A stretch of 64,000 nucleotides of DNA, taken from positions 2,998,001 through 3,062,000 of the forward strand of contig NZ_JAVIZX010000001.1 of the NCBI RefSeq assembly GCF_031453675.1, read 5' to 3'. The notes below the pieces were generated by a model. That model was not told the DNA's origin, ran no database searches, and saw only the letters and a list, made by a program, of their open reading frames with translations. The translations under genes and the position numbers were made by a program. This stretch comes from Paracidovorax wautersii (GTDB lineage Bacteria; Pseudomonadota; Gammaproteobacteria; Burkholderiales; Burkholderiaceae_C). Shown here piece by piece: positions 29,562 through 39,309 of this stretch (its first letter is position 1; each line of letters opens with the position of its first letter).

Positions 29562-29939
29562 ATGGCTGGCAAGAAATCCTCCACGCCCAACCGCAGCTTC
29601 AAGGTCGCGGACCAGATCCAGCGCGACCTGACCGAGCTGATCCGCGAGTTGAAGGACCCGCGCATCGGCATGGTCACCCTGCAGGCGGTGGAGGTCACTC
29701 CCGACTACGCGCACGCGAAGGTGTTCTTCAGTGTGCTCGTGGGCGACACCGATGCGACCCAGGAAGCGCTCAACCAGGCGTCGGGGTTCCTGCGCAACGG
29801 CCTGTTCAAGCGTTTGCACATCCACACCGTGCCTACGCTGCACTTCGTGTTTGACCGCACCACCGAGCGTGCGTCGGACATGAACGCGCTGATCGCGCGC
29901 GCCGTGGCTTCGCGCTCCAAAGACGACGACGAAGCATGA
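29562..29939 (+). CDS. rbfA: Ribosome-binding factor A
   Basis: 30S maturation factor of 125 residues with the KH-like fold signature ([10 protein letters not shown]-type start, [30 protein letters not shown], and [11 protein letters not shown]). The ATG at 29562 has the poly-G end of the repeat as its only ribosome-binding candidate. Its stop overlaps the truB start as ATGA. Confidence 0.95.
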   Translation: MAGKKSSTPNRSFKVADQIQRDLTELIRELKDPRIGMVTLQAVEVTPDYAHAKVFFSVLVGDTDATQEALNQASGFLRNGLFKRLHIHTVPTLHFVFDRTTERASDMNALIARAVASRSKDDDEA

Positions 29940-30934
29940 CGGTACGCGCTCCCCGCATCCGGGTGCAGCGGCGCCCGGTGCACGGAGTGCTGCTGCTCGA
30001 CAAACCCCTGGGCTTTTCCAGCAACGACGCGTTGCAGAAGGCCAAGTGGCTGCTGCGCGCCGAAAAGGCCGGCCACACCGGAACGCTCGACCCCCTGGCC
30101 AGCGGCGTGTTGCCGCTGTGCTTTGGTGCGGCCACCAAGTTCAGCCAGCTGCAACTGGATGCGCCCAAGACCTATGAGGCCGTCGCGCTGCTGGGCACCA
30201 CCACGACCACCGGCGATGCCGAGGGCGAGGTGGTGGAACGCTGCGCGGTGGACGTGGCGGCACTGACGCCCGAGCGTCTGGCCGCGGTCCAGCAACAGTT
30301 CACCGGCCCCATCCGCCAGGTGCCGCCGATGCACAGCGCGCTCAAGAAGGACGGCAAGGCGATGTACGAATACGCGCGCGCCGGGATCGAGGTCGAGCGG
30401 CCCGCGCGGGATGTGGTGATTCATGCATTGGAATTGGCTCTAACGCAGACGGAGCAAGCGCTGCCAGCTATCAAAATGGTAGTGCGGTGCAGCAAGGGCA
30501 CGTACATCCGTACCCTGGGTGAGGACGTGGGCCGCGCCTTGGGCTGCGGCGCGCACCTGGTCTTTCTGCGCCGCATCGATACGGGTGGACTGGGCGTGGA
30601 CCGCTGCATCACGCTGCAGGCACTGGAGGCCATGACGGAAGACGAGCGCATGGCCTGCGTGCACCCTGTGGAAACCCTGCTGGCCGGGCATGCGAATGTC
30701 ACGCTCGACAGCGAAAATGCAGGCCGGTTTCTGTCCGGCATGCGCAGGCGGGGCCCCTGGCCCGATGCCGAAGCCGTGGCCGTGTTCGGGGGCCAACCCC
30801 GCGCACTTCTAGGGGTGGCCCATGTGGCAGGCGGCGAACTCATTCCGGAACGGCTCCTGAGCCCTCTGGAGATTCAACAGATTCTGGAAGAAAAAACGCC
30901 GCCTGCAGAGCGCGGCACATTGGAAGCACTATGA
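29936..30934 (+). CDS. truB: tRNA pseudouridine(55) synthase
   Basis: Makes pseudouridine 55 in the T-loop of tRNAs. The 332-residue protein has [14 protein letters not shown], the catalytic Asp in [15 protein letters not shown] (Asp about 52), the YEAV strand and [15 protein letters not shown], with a C-terminal PUA-like region. Codons for about [17 protein letters not shown] carry a copy of the ATAGC repeat and make this strand-loop a few residues longer than in E. coli. It overlaps rbfA and typA by four bases each. Confidence 0.95.
   Translation: MTVRAPRIRVQRRPVHGVLLLDKPLGFSSNDALQKAKWLLRAEKAGHTGTLDPLASGVLPLCFGAATKFSQLQLDAPKTYEAVALLGTTTTTGDAEGEVVERCAVDVAALTPERLAAVQQQFTGPIRQVPPMHSALKKDGKAMYEYARAGIEVERPARDVVIHALELALTQTEQALPAIKMVVRCSKGTYIRTLGEDVGRALGCGAHLVFLRRIDTGGLGVDRCITLQALEAMTEDERMACVHPVETLLAGHANVTLDSENAGRFLSGMRRRGPWPDAEAVAVFGGQPRALLGVAHVAGGELIPERLLSPLEIQQILEEKTPPAERGTLEAL
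30434..30484 (-). repeat. ATAGC-family repeat inside the truB coding sequence
   Basis: GGCTCTAACGC..., GCAAGCGCTGCCAGCTATC and AAAATGGTAG line up with the reverse orientation of the intergenic repeat (GGCTCTAGCGCTT...CAAGCGC...AGCTATC...AATAG). It sits in frame between the catalytic core blocks, just before CSKGTYIRT. Confidence 0.6.
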
Positions 30935-32754
30935 GCAAACAAATCCGCAACATCGCCATCATCGCGCACGTTGACCATGGCAAGACCACCATGGTGGACC
31001 AGCTGCTGCGCCAGTCCGGTACCTTCGCCGACCACGAAAAGGTCGTCGATACCGTCATGGACAACAACGCCATCGAAAAAGAGCGTGGCATCACCATCCT
31101 GGCCAAGAACTGCGCTGTGAGCTGGGAAGGCACGCACATCAATATCGTCGACACCCCGGGCCACGCGGACTTCGGCGGCGAAGTGGAACGCGCCCTGTCC
31201 ATGGTCGACAGTGTGGTGCTGCTGATCGATGCGCAGGAAGGCCCCATGCCCCAGACGCGCTTCGTGACGAAGAAGGCCCTGGCCTTGGGCCTGCGCCCCA
31301 TCCTGGTCGTGAATAAGGTGGACAAGCCCGGCGCCAACCCCGACAAGGTCGTGAACGCCGCGTTCGACCTGTTCGACAAGCTGGGTGCCACCGACGAGCA
31401 GCTCGACTTCCCCGTGGTGTACGCCTCGGGCATCAACGGCTGGTCGTCGCTGGAAGAGGGTGCTCCCGGTGAGCAGTGGGGCCCCGACATGTCGGCCCTG
31501 TTCAACACCATCCTGAAGCACGTGCCCCCGAACTCGGGCGATGCCTCCGCTCCGCTGCAACTGCAGATCTCGGCGCTGGACTTCTCCACCTTCGTGGGCC
31601 GCATCGGTGTGGGCCGTATCAGCCAGGGCACGCTGAAGCCCGGCCAGGATGTGCTGGTCATGGAAGGTCCGGACGGCAAGAGCGTCAAGGGCCGTGTGAA
31701 CCAGGTGCTGACGTTCCAGGGCCTGGACCGCATGCAGACCCCGCTGGCCGGCCCCGGCGACATCGTGCTGATCAACGGCATCGAGGACATCGGCATCGGC
31801 GTGACCGTGACCGATCCTGCCAACCCCGCGCCGCTGCCCATGCTGAAGGTGGACGAGCCCACGCTGACGATGAACTTCTGCGTGAACACCTCGCCGCTGG
31901 CCGGCCGTGAAGGCAAGTTCGTGACCAGCCGCCAGATCTGGGACCGCCTGCAGAAGGAACTGCAGCACAACGTGGCCCTGCGCGTGAAGGAAACCGACGA
32001 AGAAGGCATCTTCGAAGTCATGGGTCGCGGCGAACTGCACCTGACCATCCTGCTGGAAAACATGCGCCGTGAAGGCTACGAGCTGGCCGTTTCCAAGCCG
32101 CGCGTGGTGTTCAAGGATATCGACGGCGTGAAGCACGAGCCGATTGAGCTGGTGACGGCCGACATCGAAGAAGGCCACCAGGGCGGCGTGATGCAGGCCC
32201 TGGGCGAGCGCAAGGGCGAGCTGGTGAACATGGAGTCCGACGGCCGCGGCCGCGTGCGCCTGGAATACCGCATCCCGGCCCGTGGCCTGATCGGTTTCAC
32301 CAACGAGTTCCTGAACCTGACGCGCGGTTCCGGCCTCATCAGCAACATCTTCGACAGCTACGAGCCGCACAAGGGCGCCATCGGTGGCCGGAAAAACGGC
32401 GTGCTGATCTCCATGGACGACGGTGAAATCTTCACCTACGCCCTGGGCAAGCTGGACGACCGTGGCCGCATGTTCGTGAAGGCGAACGACCCGGTGTACG
32501 AAGGCATGATCGTCGGCATCCACAGCCGCGACAACGACCTGATCGTGAACGCCACGCGCACCAAGCAGCTGACCAACTTCCGCGTGAGCGGCAAGGAAGA
32601 CGCGATCAAGATCACGCCCCCGATCGACCTCACGCTGGAATACGGCGTGGAGTTCATCGAGGACGACGAGCTGGTCGAAATCACGCCCAAGAGCGTGCGT
32701 CTGCGCAAGCGTTTCCTGACGGAAAACGAGCGCAAGCGCGCCGGCCGTTCGTGA
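30931..32754 (+). CDS. typA: Translational GTPase TypA/BipA
   Basis: Ribosome-associated GTPase for 50S assembly and stress growth. The 607 residues have AHVDHGKTTMVDQLL (P-loop 12-19), EKERGITI, DTPGHADFGGEVER, NKVDKPGA, EF-G-like domains and the TypA-specific C-terminus ending RKRFLTENERKR. It is the last gene of the rimP operon by overlap with truB and ends at a terminator. Confidence 0.97.
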   Translation: MSKQIRNIAIIAHVDHGKTTMVDQLLRQSGTFADHEKVVDTVMDNNAIEKERGITILAKNCAVSWEGTHINIVDTPGHADFGGEVERALSMVDSVVLLIDAQEGPMPQTRFVTKKALALGLRPILVVNKVDKPGANPDKVVNAAFDLFDKLGATDEQLDFPVVYASGINGWSSLEEGAPGEQWGPDMSALFNTILKHVPPNSGDASAPLQLQISALDFSTFVGRIGVGRISQGTLKPGQDVLVMEGPDGKSVKGRVNQVLTFQGLDRMQTPLAGPGDIVLINGIEDIGIGVTVTDPANPAPLPMLKVDEPTLTMNFCVNTSPLAGREGKFVTSRQIWDRLQKELQHNVALRVKETDEEGIFEVMGRGELHLTILLENMRREGYELAVSKPRVVFKDIDGVKHEPIELVTADIEEGHQGGVMQALGERKGELVNMESDGRGRVRLEYRIPARGLIGFTNEFLNLTRGSGLISNIFDSYEPHKGAIGGRKNGVLISMDDGEIFTYALGKLDDRGRMFVKANDPVYEGMIVGIHSRDNDLIVNATRTKQLTNFRVSGKEDAIKITPPIDLTLEYGVEFIEDDELVEITPKSVRLRKRFLTENERKRAGRS

Positions 32755-32778
32755 TCGCTTCCTGAGCGACGAAAAAAA

Positions 32779-32801
32779 GGAGCCCTCGGGCTCCTTTTTT
32801 T
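32779..32801 (+). terminator. Rho-independent terminator after typA
   Basis: GGAGCC-CTCG-GGCTCC stem flanked by a run of As and seven Ts, so possibly bidirectional. It closes the rimP-to-typA operon. Confidence 0.92.
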
Positions 32802-32804
32802 ATG

Positions 32805-32860
32805 CTGCATGCTATTGAAATAATAGCTAAATGCGCTTTTGGAATAAGCGTTGGAGGCCG
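32805..32860 (+). repeat. Small palindromic repeat, ATAGC family (copy 4)
   Basis: TGCTATTGAAATAATAGC, then GCGCTTTTGGAATAAGCG and GGAGGCCGC, directly behind the typA terminator. Confidence 0.7.
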
Positions 32861-33032
32861 CTTTTATTGCCTTATGGGCGCGGGCGTGTGCCGGTCGACG
32901 GGGGCCTGCGCGGCTGGGCTGTCGCCGGTGCCCGGGAGACAGCCTGGCGCATCGGCGTCCGGCACAATGGCGGCCTCCGGCAACGGGTGCCGGGTGCTTA
33001 CCCAGACACAAGACGTACAGAGAGAGACATCC

Positions 33033-34133
33033 ATGAGCGAAGCAGAACAGCACATCGTCAGCGAAATCCGAGGCCAGGTGGGCTTCATCACCCTGAACCG
33101 CGCCAAGGCGCTGAACGCGCTGTCGCTGGACATGGTGCGCTCGCTGATGGGGACCTTGCTGGCCTGGCAGCACAACGCTGACGTGCGGGCCGTTGCCATC
33201 CGCGGCACGAACAAGGAGGGCGCGTTCGGCGCCTTCTGCGCGGGCGGAGACATCCGCTTTCTGCACCAGGCCGGCAGCCGCGGCGATCCGCGGCTGGAGG
33301 ATTTCTTCACCGAGGAATACGCGCTCAACCACCTGATCCACCACTACGGCAAGCCCTACATCGCCTTCATGGATGGCATCGTCATGGGCGGCGGCATGGG
33401 GATCAGCCAGGGCGGCAGCCTGCGCCTGGTGACCGAGCGTACGAAGATGGCCATGCCCGAGACCGCCATCGGCCTGTTCCCCGATGTGGGTGGTGGCTAT
33501 TTCCTGTCGCGCTGTCCGGGCCGCGTGGGCGAATGGCTGGGCCTCACCGGGCACACCATCGGCGCTGCCGAGGCGATCGCCTGGGGGCTGGCCGACGGAT
33601 GCCTGCCCGTGGAGCAATTGGCGGCGGTCTGGGAGGGGCTGGGTGCGCGCCCGTTCGCCGATGGGCCGGCTGTCGAGCAATGGGTGGCGTCGCACTGCGT
33701 GGCGCCTGCAGCGTCGTCGGCTCCGAGCGGCGACCGCGATGCCATCGATGCGTACTTTGCCCTGGACAGCGTGCAGGCCATCGTCACGGCCCTGGAATCC
33801 TCCGGCGATGCATGGGCCCGCGCCACCGCCGAGACATTGCGCAAGCGTTCTCCGCTAATGCTGCACGTGGTGCTGGAACAAATCCGCCGTGCGCGCGAGA
33901 TGGATCTGGCGACCGATCTGCGCATGGAGCGCGACATGGTGCGCCACTGCTTCTACCTGCGCCCCGGCCAGAGCGAGACCGTCGAGGGCATCCGCGCCCT
34001 GGCTGTCGACAAGGACCACGCGCCGCGCTGGAGCCCCGCCCGCATCGAGGACGTGCCGGCGGAACTGGTGCAGGCCTTCTTCGCCAGCCCCTGGCCCGCG
34101 CATGCGCACCCGCTCGCCGCACTCCAGGGTTGA
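33033..34133 (+). CDS. Enoyl-CoA hydratase/isomerase family, 3-hydroxyisobutyryl-CoA hydrolase-like
   Basis: A 366-residue crotonase-fold enzyme of the longer ECH_2 type. The CoA-binding oxyanion pieces FCAGGDIRFL and MGGGMGISQGG are present, and AMPETAIGLFPDVGGGYFLSR is the signature of 3-hydroxyisobutyryl-CoA hydrolase (valine breakdown), with the catalytic acid in PETAIG. The C-terminal extension (about 230-366) also fits that subfamily. AGAGAGAC precedes the ATG at 33033. No other valine genes are near. Confidence 0.88.
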   Translation: MSEAEQHIVSEIRGQVGFITLNRAKALNALSLDMVRSLMGTLLAWQHNADVRAVAIRGTNKEGAFGAFCAGGDIRFLHQAGSRGDPRLEDFFTEEYALNHLIHHYGKPYIAFMDGIVMGGGMGISQGGSLRLVTERTKMAMPETAIGLFPDVGGGYFLSRCPGRVGEWLGLTGHTIGAAEAIAWGLADGCLPVEQLAAVWEGLGARPFADGPAVEQWVASHCVAPAASSAPSGDRDAIDAYFALDSVQAIVTALESSGDAWARATAETLRKRSPLMLHVVLEQIRRAREMDLATDLRMERDMVRHCFYLRPGQSETVEGIRALAVDKDHAPRWSPARIEDVPAELVQAFFASPWPAHAHPLAALQG

Positions 34134-34136
34134 CAT

Positions 34137-34186
34137 TGCTACTTATATGATAGCAATAGGCGCTTGATGGATAAGCGCTAGAGACT
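34137..34186 (+). repeat. Small palindromic repeat, ATAGC family (copy 5, best preserved)
   Basis: TGCTACTTATATGATAGCA, then GCGCTTGATGGATAAGCGC and TAGAGAC, four bases after the stop of the preceding gene. It is the closest to the consensus I would draw for this family. Confidence 0.75.
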
Positions 34187-34202
34187 GTTTTTGCTTCAAG
34201 AA

Positions 34203-34228
34203 AGCAAAAAAGCCGCACAGTGTGCGGC
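34203..34228 (-). terminator. Bidirectional terminator between convergent genes
   Basis: AGCCGCAC / GTGCGGCT flanked by As on the left and Ts on the right. It can end transcription of the crotonase gene (+) and of the lipoprotein gene (-). Confidence 0.85.
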
Positions 34229-34257
34229 TTTTGTCGAGGGCGCAGGACCGGGCGGCG

Positions 34258-34668
34258 TCAGGGACGCGCCACCTTCCACACGCCGTTCACGCCATCGCCC
34301 AGCTTCGTGCCGGGCTGGGTGTCCTTCACGAAGTAGTACAGCGGCTGGCCCTTGTAGGCCCACTGGCGGCTGTTGTCGCTGCGCACCAGGATGGAATAGT
34401 CGCCCTGCGGCTGCGCACCGGCGGTCACCGGCAGCGGAGGCCAGTTGACGGCGCACTGGTCGTAGCAGGCCGACGTGCCGCTGCCCACCGTGTCCTTGGT
34501 GAAGGTGTACAGCGTGCGCCCGTCGGGGCCGATCAGGGTGCCGTCTGCCGCCTGCGTAGGCGTGCTGGGCTTGGCGGCAGCTTGCGGGTGGTGCGTGCCG
34601 CTCGTACCGCAGGCGGCCAGCAAGGTAGCCGAGAGGGTGATGGCGATGAAGGAGAGCTTGCGATTCAT
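34258..34668 (-). CDS. Secreted-repeat (lipoprotein_15-like) lipoprotein
   Basis: Exported lipoprotein of 136 residues. A signal peptide ends in the lipobox LLAAC (Cys about 20). Two copies of the short secreted-repeat unit follow: GTLIGPDGRTLYTFTKDTVGSGTSACYDQCAVNWPP and the partner around RQWAYKGQPLYYFVKDTQPG. The family (COG4315-type) has no established function. It is 101 bp downstream of smpB on the same strand. Confidence 0.88.
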   Translation of the reverse strand: MNRKLSFIAITLSATLLAACGTSGTHHPQAAAKPSTPTQAADGTLIGPDGRTLYTFTKDTVGSGTSACYDQCAVNWPPLPVTAGAQPQGDYSILVRSDNSRQWAYKGQPLYYFVKDTQPGTKLGDGVNGVWKVARP

Positions 34669-34769
34669 GAACGGGCTCCTAGCTGGGAGTTGGCGAAGCC
34701 CCCGACTGTAGAGAAGCGGACCGGCCCCCGGCTGTCGGACGGGTGCCCGACCTGCCTCGTTCTGCGCGT

Positions 34770-35243
34770 TCAGCGGTGGCGGCTCTTCATCGCGCGCTCC
34801 ACCTCGCGCTTGCCTTCCCGGTCCTTGATGGTGTCACGCTTGTCGTGTTCCGCCTTGCCCTTGGCGAGGGCAACCTCGCACTTGGCGCGCCCGTCCTTCC
34901 AGTGCAGGTTGATGGGGACCAGCGTATAGCCCTTTTGCTCCACCTTGGCGATGAGGCGCTCGATCTCCGTCTTGTGCAGCAGCAGCTTCTTGGTGCGGAC
35001 GGCGTCCGGGCTTACGTGCGTGGAGGCGGTCTTGAGCGGATTGATCTGGCAGCCGATCAGGTACAGCTCCCCCTCGCGCGCCACGACGTAGCCGTCGGTG
35101 AGCTGCACCTTGCCTTCGCGCAGCGCCTTCACTTCCCAGCCGTGCAGCACCATGCCGGCTTCGTAGCGCTCCTCGAAGAAATAGTTGTACGAGGCCTTCT
35201 TGTTGTCGGCGATGCGGGACGATGAATCAGGTTTCTTGGCCAT
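34770..35243 (-). CDS. smpB: SsrA-binding protein
   Basis: Partner of tmRNA in trans-translation. The 157 residues include [20 protein letters not shown], the [13 protein letters not shown] strand, LIGCQI and the basic C-terminal tail ([30 protein letters not shown], described in two parts) that enters the mRNA channel. The start MAKKPDSSS matches the family; an upstream extension reaches into the spacer. tmRNA itself is not in the window. Confidence 0.96.
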   Translation of the reverse strand: MAKKPDSSSRIADNKKASYNYFFEERYEAGMVLHGWEVKALREGKVQLTDGYVVAREGELYLIGCQINPLKTASTHVSPDAVRTKKLLLHKTEIERLIAKVEQKGYTLVPINLHWKDGRAKCEVALAKGKAEHDKRDTIKDREGKREVERAMKSRHR

Positions 35244-35346
35244 AGTTACTAGATGCGGCGCAAACCGGGAGTTCAAAGGCCTCCCTACAATTGTTGTCGT
35301 CTCGCTCCCACGATTCTAGGGCCAGGCATTCTCTGCAAGCCCTAAG

Positions 35347-35543
35347 AACGTGTTGACGATCTCCCAGGGGTTGCGCAGCGGTGTGGGCGGGAAGGGATGC
35401 AAGGCGCGGTGCGCAGTGGATAGCATGGCGATCCACCAGCGCCGCAACGCCGCAGACCGCCCGCCCACACCACTGCCCTTCGGGTTGGAGCGAAATCGGG
35501 CGATTGCGCTCCAACGCGACCCCTGCGAGATCGTCAACACGTT
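35347..35543. mobile_element. 197-bp palindromic MITE-like element
   Basis: The outer inverted repeat is GAACGTGTTGACGATCTC against GAGATCGTCAACACGTTC (perfect over 18 bp) and continues with near-complementarity (CAGGGGT/ACCCCTG). Inner arms GTGTGGGCGGG/CCCGCCCACAC and GTGGAT/ATCCAC carry the palindrome to its centre. CTAAG stands on both sides (35342-35346 and 35544-35548), consistent with a 5-bp target duplication. No coding frame is present. A small extra hairpin (GTTGGAGCG/CGCTCCAAC) lies in the right arm only. Confidence 0.65.
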
Positions 35544-35592
35544 CTAAGATGCCTCCGTCCACGACCGTCTCTGGCCTCTGGCCCCATCCAGC

Positions 35593-36033
35593 ATGAAAAC
35601 CGTCAACAAGTCCGTCCTGATCTGGTACAGCCCCGAAGAAATGTTTGCTCTGGTGACGGATGTGGCCAAGTACCCCGAATTCCTGCCGTGGTGCGACCGC
35701 GCCTCCGTGCTGGAGCAGGACGCCACCAGCATGACGGCCGAGGTGGGCATCGCCATGGGCGCGCTGCGCAAGTCGTTTGTCACGCGCAACACCCATGAGC
35801 AAGGCCGCCGCGTCCACATGCAGCTCGTCAAAGGACCGTTCTCGCAACTGGAGGGGGACTGGCAGTTCCTGCCGGTCGGCGATGGCACGCAACGGGCCTG
35901 CCGGGTGCAGCTGCAACTGCAATACGGTTTCGACAATGCGGCGCTGGCCGCCCTGGTGGGGCCCGTGTTCGACCGCATCGCGGGCTCCATGGTGGATGCC
36001 TTCATCAAGCGTGCAGAGCAGGTCTATGGCTGA
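35593..36033 (+). CDS. ratA: RatA/COQ10-like START-domain protein
   Basis: A 146-residue single START/polyketide-cyclase domain protein. KSVLIWYSPEEMFALVTDVAKYPEFLPWCDRASVLE and the end FDRIAGSMVDAFIKRAEQVYG are typical of the RatA (YfjG/PasT) and Coq10 group. Described roles are inhibition of 70S assembly (RatA toxin) and ubiquinone handling, and the latter is often the more likely housekeeping role. It overlaps the next gene by eight bases and lies beside smpB, as in E. coli. Confidence 0.9.
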   Translation: MKTVNKSVLIWYSPEEMFALVTDVAKYPEFLPWCDRASVLEQDATSMTAEVGIAMGALRKSFVTRNTHEQGRRVHMQLVKGPFSQLEGDWQFLPVGDGTQRACRVQLQLQYGFDNAALAALVGPVFDRIAGSMVDAFIKRAEQVYG

Positions 36034-36355
36034 GTCCCTGCTGCGCATTGCAGTGGCTGCATCGCTGGTGCCCGGCCAGGTTCGCGAATGGGCGCTGGAG
36101 CTGCCCGTGGGCGCGACGGTGGCGGACGCGCTGCGGGCCTGCTCGCTGGATCCGGCAGACACCGATTACGCACCCGCGATCTGGGGCCGCGGCACTGACG
36201 TGCGCCAGGCGTTGGAAGAGGGGGACCGGGTGGAGTGGTGCCGGCCGCTGGTCGTGGACCCCAAGGTGGCCCGCCGCGAGCGGTTTGCCCGGCAAGGCCG
36301 CCGGGGCACGGGCCTTTTTGCAGAGCGCCGCCCGGGTGCCAAGGCCGGGTACTGA
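36026..36355 (+). CDS. ratB: RnfH family ubiquitin-like protein (RatB)
   Basis: A 109-residue protein of the RnfH/UPF0125 family with a beta-grasp fold: LRIAVAASLVPGQVREWALELPVGATVADALRACSL and the GDRVEWCRPLVVDPKVARRERF end. It overlaps the ratA stop by eight bases, as expected for the conserved ratA-ratB pair (pasT-pasI). Whether it is an antitoxin is not settled by sequence. It converges on the DUF4124 gene. Confidence 0.9.
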   Translation: MAESLLRIAVAASLVPGQVREWALELPVGATVADALRACSLDPADTDYAPAIWGRGTDVRQALEEGDRVEWCRPLVVDPKVARRERFARQGRRGTGLFAERRPGAKAGY

Positions 36356-36411
36356 CACGCTGCGCCCAGGGAGGCGCATCGCGCGCTGGTCCGAGGGATT
36401 TCTGCCGGCGC

Positions 36412-36945
36412 TCAGGGCGCGGATCTGGCCGCGCCGCAGTCCGACGCGATGATCGCGTCCGCCCGCTTGTTCTCCGCTTCGCGCGTCGCATCGCTCATGA
36501 AGCCGCGTTCGCCCTGCGCATTGGTGTGGGCCAGCAGCTGACCGGAGTTGAGCGTGGCTTTCGTCTGCTGTGCGCGCGTGCAGTTCTCGGCGCGGGCGCG
36601 GGCGATGCGATCGCCTTCGGCCTTTTTGCGTGCGGCCTCCGCGGCTTCGGCTTCCGCCTTGCGTGCCTCCAGCTCGCCATCCTTGCCCGATGGGCGGGGC
36701 AGGGCTGCCTGAGGCGCTCCAACGGCGCTGGCTGCGGGAGCCGTCGGTGCCGCAGGGGCCGCAGCCGTTGAGGGGCGGGGGGCGCCCCCCGGCTGCTTGA
36801 GGATGTTCTGCGGCGGAACGTCCTGCGCAGGGGGGCGGTCGCTGAAGACCTTGCGGCCATCCTTGTCCACCCACTGCCATTGGGCGGATGCGCCCAGCGC
36901 CCAGGAGCAGGCCACGGCGAGCAGGACCATTCGGTGCATTTTCAT
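36412..36945 (-). CDS. DUF4124 domain secreted protein
   Basis: A 177-residue exported protein. A signal peptide (ALGASA) is followed by the DUF4124 block QWQWVDKDGRKVFSDRPPAQDVP, an Ala/Pro-rich linker (about 50-90), a charged coiled-coil (about 90-115) and a Cys pair in ENCTRAQ and SDCGAA. Function unknown. It is divergent from guaB across about 100 bp. Confidence 0.88.
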   Translation of the reverse strand: MKMHRMVLLAVACSWALGASAQWQWVDKDGRKVFSDRPPAQDVPPQNILKQPGGAPRPSTAAAPAAPTAPAASAVGAPQAALPRPSGKDGELEARKAEAEAAEAARKKAEGDRIARARAENCTRAQQTKATLNSGQLLAHTNAQGERGFMSDATREAENKRADAIIASDCGAARSAP

Positions 36946-36959
36946 GCGCTGGAGTGTAG

Positions 36960-38516
<1,557 letters not shown>

Positions 38517-38527
38517 TCTTGTCCGAT

Positions 38528-38594
38528 TCTGGCCTGATTGAATAAATCTGGTCAGGCCGATATAGTCTGGTCTGAGTTAACCATTCAGGCCAGA
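38528..38594 (+). promoter_or_regulatory. Promoter/operator of the toxin-antitoxin pair: four boxes at 19-bp spacing
   Basis: TCTGGCCTGA (38528), TCTGGTCAGG (38547), TCTGGTCTGA (38566) and, inverted, TCAGGCCAGA (38585) start exactly 19 bp apart. They cover a good promoter: -35 TTGAAT (38538-38543), 17 bp, -10 TATAGT (38561-38566). This is what autorepression by a Phd-type antitoxin would need. Confidence 0.7.
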
Positions 38595-38605
38595 CTTTTT
38601 TGTTT

Positions 38606-38866
38606 ATGCAGTCTTTCGGCATCTACGACGCGAAAAGCCGCTTCTCGGCCCTCATCGAACTGGTCGAACAGGGCGAGGAAGTGCGCATCACCCGCCATGG
38701 CAAGGAGGTGGTGCGCATGCTGCCCGTGCGCCGGCGCCCGGTGATCTCCGACGAGCAGATCGCCCGGGAGCTGGGGCAGATGGATGCGCTGCACGCCACC
38801 ATCCGGCCGGCAGCCGCCGGTGCGGCTGCCCACGATTTGCGCCGCGTGGGGCGGAGCCAGGCATGA
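38606..38866 (+). CDS. Phd/YefM-type antitoxin
   Basis: An 86-residue antitoxin. The start FGIYDAKSRFSALIELVEQGEEVRITRHGKEVVRMLPV is the Phd/YefM fold that binds DNA and dimerises. The last 40 residues should wrap the toxin. Its stop overlaps the toxin start by four bases (ATGA). No Shine-Dalgarno is visible before the ATG at 38606. The four upstream boxes are its probable operator. Confidence 0.92.
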   Translation: MQSFGIYDAKSRFSALIELVEQGEEVRITRHGKEVVRMLPVRRRPVISDEQIARELGQMDALHATIRPAAAGAAAHDLRRVGRSQA

Positions 38867-39297
38867 CTGCTTTCGTTCTGGATGCTTCCGTGACCGCCGC
38901 CTGGTTGCTGCCGGATGCGGCCAGCGACCACACACGGCGCCTCTATGCCCTCATTCGCCGGGACGAGGTGGAGCCGCAAGCCCCCAACCTCTGGCACTGG
39001 GAGTGCAGCAACATCCTGTCTGCCGGAGTGCACAGTGGACGTGTGCCGCCCGCGGCCATCGAAGGGCTGTGGAGCGTTCTGGAAGCCATTCGCCACCGGG
39101 TGGAGCTGCATGAGCTGGCGCCTGCCCAGCACAAGGCCGTGCTCGATGTGGCGCTGGAAACCGGCCTGCCTACCCTGGACGCGTCCTACCTCTGGCTGGC
39201 CCGGTCGCTGCGGCTGCCGCTGGCCACATTCGACCCCGACCAGATCGCCGCTGCCGAGCGCAGCGGCGTGCCCCTTCTCGACCTCTCCCGCCTCTGA
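38863..39297 (+). CDS. VapC-type PIN-domain toxin
   Basis: A 144-residue PIN ribonuclease. The four acidic residues expected of the Mg2+ site are in place: Asp7 (VLDAS), Glu in HWECSN (about 44), Asp in PTLDASYLWLA (about 104) and Asp in TFDPDQ (about 123). All appear intact, so the toxin should be active. VapC toxins cleave tRNA or rRNA, but the target is unknown here. It ends only 12 bp before guaA, so guaA may be read from the toxin-antitoxin promoter as well as from guaB. Confidence 0.92.
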   Translation: MTAFVLDASVTAAWLLPDAASDHTRRLYALIRRDEVEPQAPNLWHWECSNILSAGVHSGRVPPAAIEGLWSVLEAIRHRVELHELAPAQHKAVLDVALETGLPTLDASYLWLARSLRLPLATFDPDQIAAAERSGVPLLDLSRL

Positions 39298-39309
39298 CGG
39301 ACCACCACC

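Noticed and set aside
26588-29698. 1036-codon antisense frame over infB
   Set aside because: It mirrors infB codon bias; composition is His/Gly/Leu-rich without motifs.
38528-38594. CRISPR array
   Set aside because: The 10-bp boxes with 9-bp gaps are too short, the last is inverted, and they overlap a promoter.
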